The notes under the pieces: model-generated
The model's input: only the letters and a program-made list of their open reading frames with translations
Told to the model about the DNA's origin: nothing
The model's database searches: none
In this document: positions 63,006 to 64,000 of the stretch, in pieces
Position numbering within the stretch: the first letter of the stretch is position 1
How the letters are laid out: each line of letters starts with the position of its first letter
Translations under genes and position numbers: made by a program
NCBI GenBank assembly: GCA_004194705.1
Contig: SADC01001393.1
Coordinates: 1-64,000 of the forward strand
Length of the DNA: 64,000 bases
Source: Ditylenchus dipsaci
Lineage: Eukaryota; Nematoda; Chromadorea; Rhabditida; Anguinidae
Direction: 5' to 3'

Positions 63006-64000
63006 TTATTCGTTTAAAGCTGGGCTGCCATGTGTCCTTTTAAAAAGATTTGTCCTTTTTTTTAAAATCCCAAATCTTTTTTTTTTCTTTTGAGATTTTC
63101 AGTCAAAATCTTTTTTTCGCTTCAAAATGGCAATAAGCACTAGATAAAATTCACTTTTTTCTTCAAAAATGGTCAAAATGTTCCTTTTTGCCCAAATGTG
63201 CTTTTTTAATTTTGAGATGGCAGCGTTGGTTTAATGGTACAGCAGTATTTTTGAATCCCGTGCGGGACCCACCACGATTATTTCAAACTCAATTCACCAG
63301 CCGAATTTAACAAAAAAAACCTGACTTCAAACAAAGACTGATGCTGTGCTCTATTTTCGGCAGGACTCATTTCTCGAAACTTATTACCGCGTCTGCTAAT
63401 ATCGGTATGCAAGTGTCGCGTCTGTATATGTCAACATGTGAATACAACTTTTTGAATGTATAGTCTGTAAATTACAATACACAAATTTAAAGCTACGAAA
63501 TGTTACATCTGCTAGTGTCGCACCGTAAATGTTGTAATAGAAATGTTAAGTCGCAAATTTCAGACTACATATCTCGCATCTGCAAGGGTAATATCTAAAT
63601 ATGTCGCTATGGTAATGCGTAATTGCACAAAACCTATCGCAAATGTCGAATTTGTAATCAGACAGTCTGAAAATGAATTCTGCACCTGTTAGCCATTATT
63701 TGTCACCAGGCCAAAAAATAAGTATAAAATCTGGTGAGAACCATGAATTTCAAGTAAGTCAATTTTTGGGTACTCTATTTTTGACTTATTAACTTCAAAT
63801 TAACTTCATATTAACTGGCTCTAGCTCAGTTTTCCTATAGTCAACCCCAGTCACCCAATATCTCATTTCGCTTCTCAGGAGAAATTCTTTTAAATTAGTC
63901 CAATCGTTTCCGGTTGACCGTCAAAAATTCCGAACAACTGAGCGAAAGTTCGAAAAATTTACATTTTGCAAAATCCCAAATTTAGTCACAAATGACAGTT
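63006..64000. other. Mostly unassigned; tRNA-like fragment at 63,218-63,280
   Basis: 63,218-63,280 has GTTGGTTTAATGGTACAGC (A-box-like) and TTGAATCCCGTGCGGGACC (T-arm-like), then CCACCACG. The spacing is too short for an intact tRNA, so it is probably a tRNA-derived remnant. 63,040-63,190 has loose TTGTCCTTTTT inverted words. No gene recognised. Confidence 0.35.

Noticed and set aside
63218..63280. Possible tRNA gene
   Set aside because: A-box and T-arm words are too close together and the acceptor stem does not close.

Overview
The window is AT-rich eukaryotic nuclear DNA, most likely from a bilaterian invertebrate. Four host loci have spliceosomal introns with GT..AG ends, several only 46-59 nt long, an AATAAA poly(A) signal is visible, and the standard code fits. 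Recognisable host proteins are a neurensin-family membrane protein and ribosomal protein eS1 (RPS3A). The species cannot be named from the sequence. Host coding exons make up only a few per cent of the window. Almost everything else is folded DNA: dozens of inverted-repeat elements from 150 bp to 2 kb, often nested two or three deep, plus internally deleted DNA transposons (IS630/Tc1/mariner, mariner, pogo/Tigger, hAT, TTAA-type, Mutator/foldback-like), a tRNA-derived SINE family and several tandem arrays.

Layout. 0.2-1.8 kb: TTAA-flanked element carrying a dead IS630/mariner relative. 3.0-3.4 kb: 15-bp minisatellite. 6.1-13.1 kb: a large foldback split by a 3.2-kb TIR element (9-bp target duplication) that carries a broken, intron-bearing RPS3A copy and a smaller TIR element with its own ORF. 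14.1-19.9 kb: neurensin-like gene (+), its introns filled with palindromic elements. 20.6-25.1 kb: five palindromes in a row, ending in a near-perfect 1.95-kb palindrome. 28.1-37.2 kb: an unrecognised five-exon gene (+), intron 3 being about 7 kb of palindromes and a 1-kb direct duplication. 37.6-38.3 kb: hAT element with a BED-finger remnant. 42.5-45.3 kb: a Ser/Thr/Pro-rich gene (-) whose coding sequence is split by a pogo/Tigger element, itself split by a mariner. 45.7-58.4 kb: palindromic elements, SINEs and MITEs. 58.5-60.0 kb: a gene (+) for a small single-pass membrane protein with a Ser-rich tail. 61.8-63.0 kb: pogo MITE and a 162-bp tandem array.

Two themes run through the window. 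First, every plausible coding frame is broken by losses of single bases, usually in short homopolymers. Two copies of a 760-bp duplication also differ mainly in homopolymer length. This points to uncorrected long-read indels rather than wholesale pseudogene formation, except for RPS3A, which also has an internal deletion and a nonsense substitution. Second, elements with unrelated ends share the same internal modules: a UUCG-capped hairpin flanked by 5' splice-site-like sequences, a GCCTTGGTCCCC palindrome, a TTCAGCGTGGTCGATTTGC module and an AGCTGAGAT..GCTACATGA module. Elements of different superfamilies seem to have converged on the same full-length palindrome architecture.
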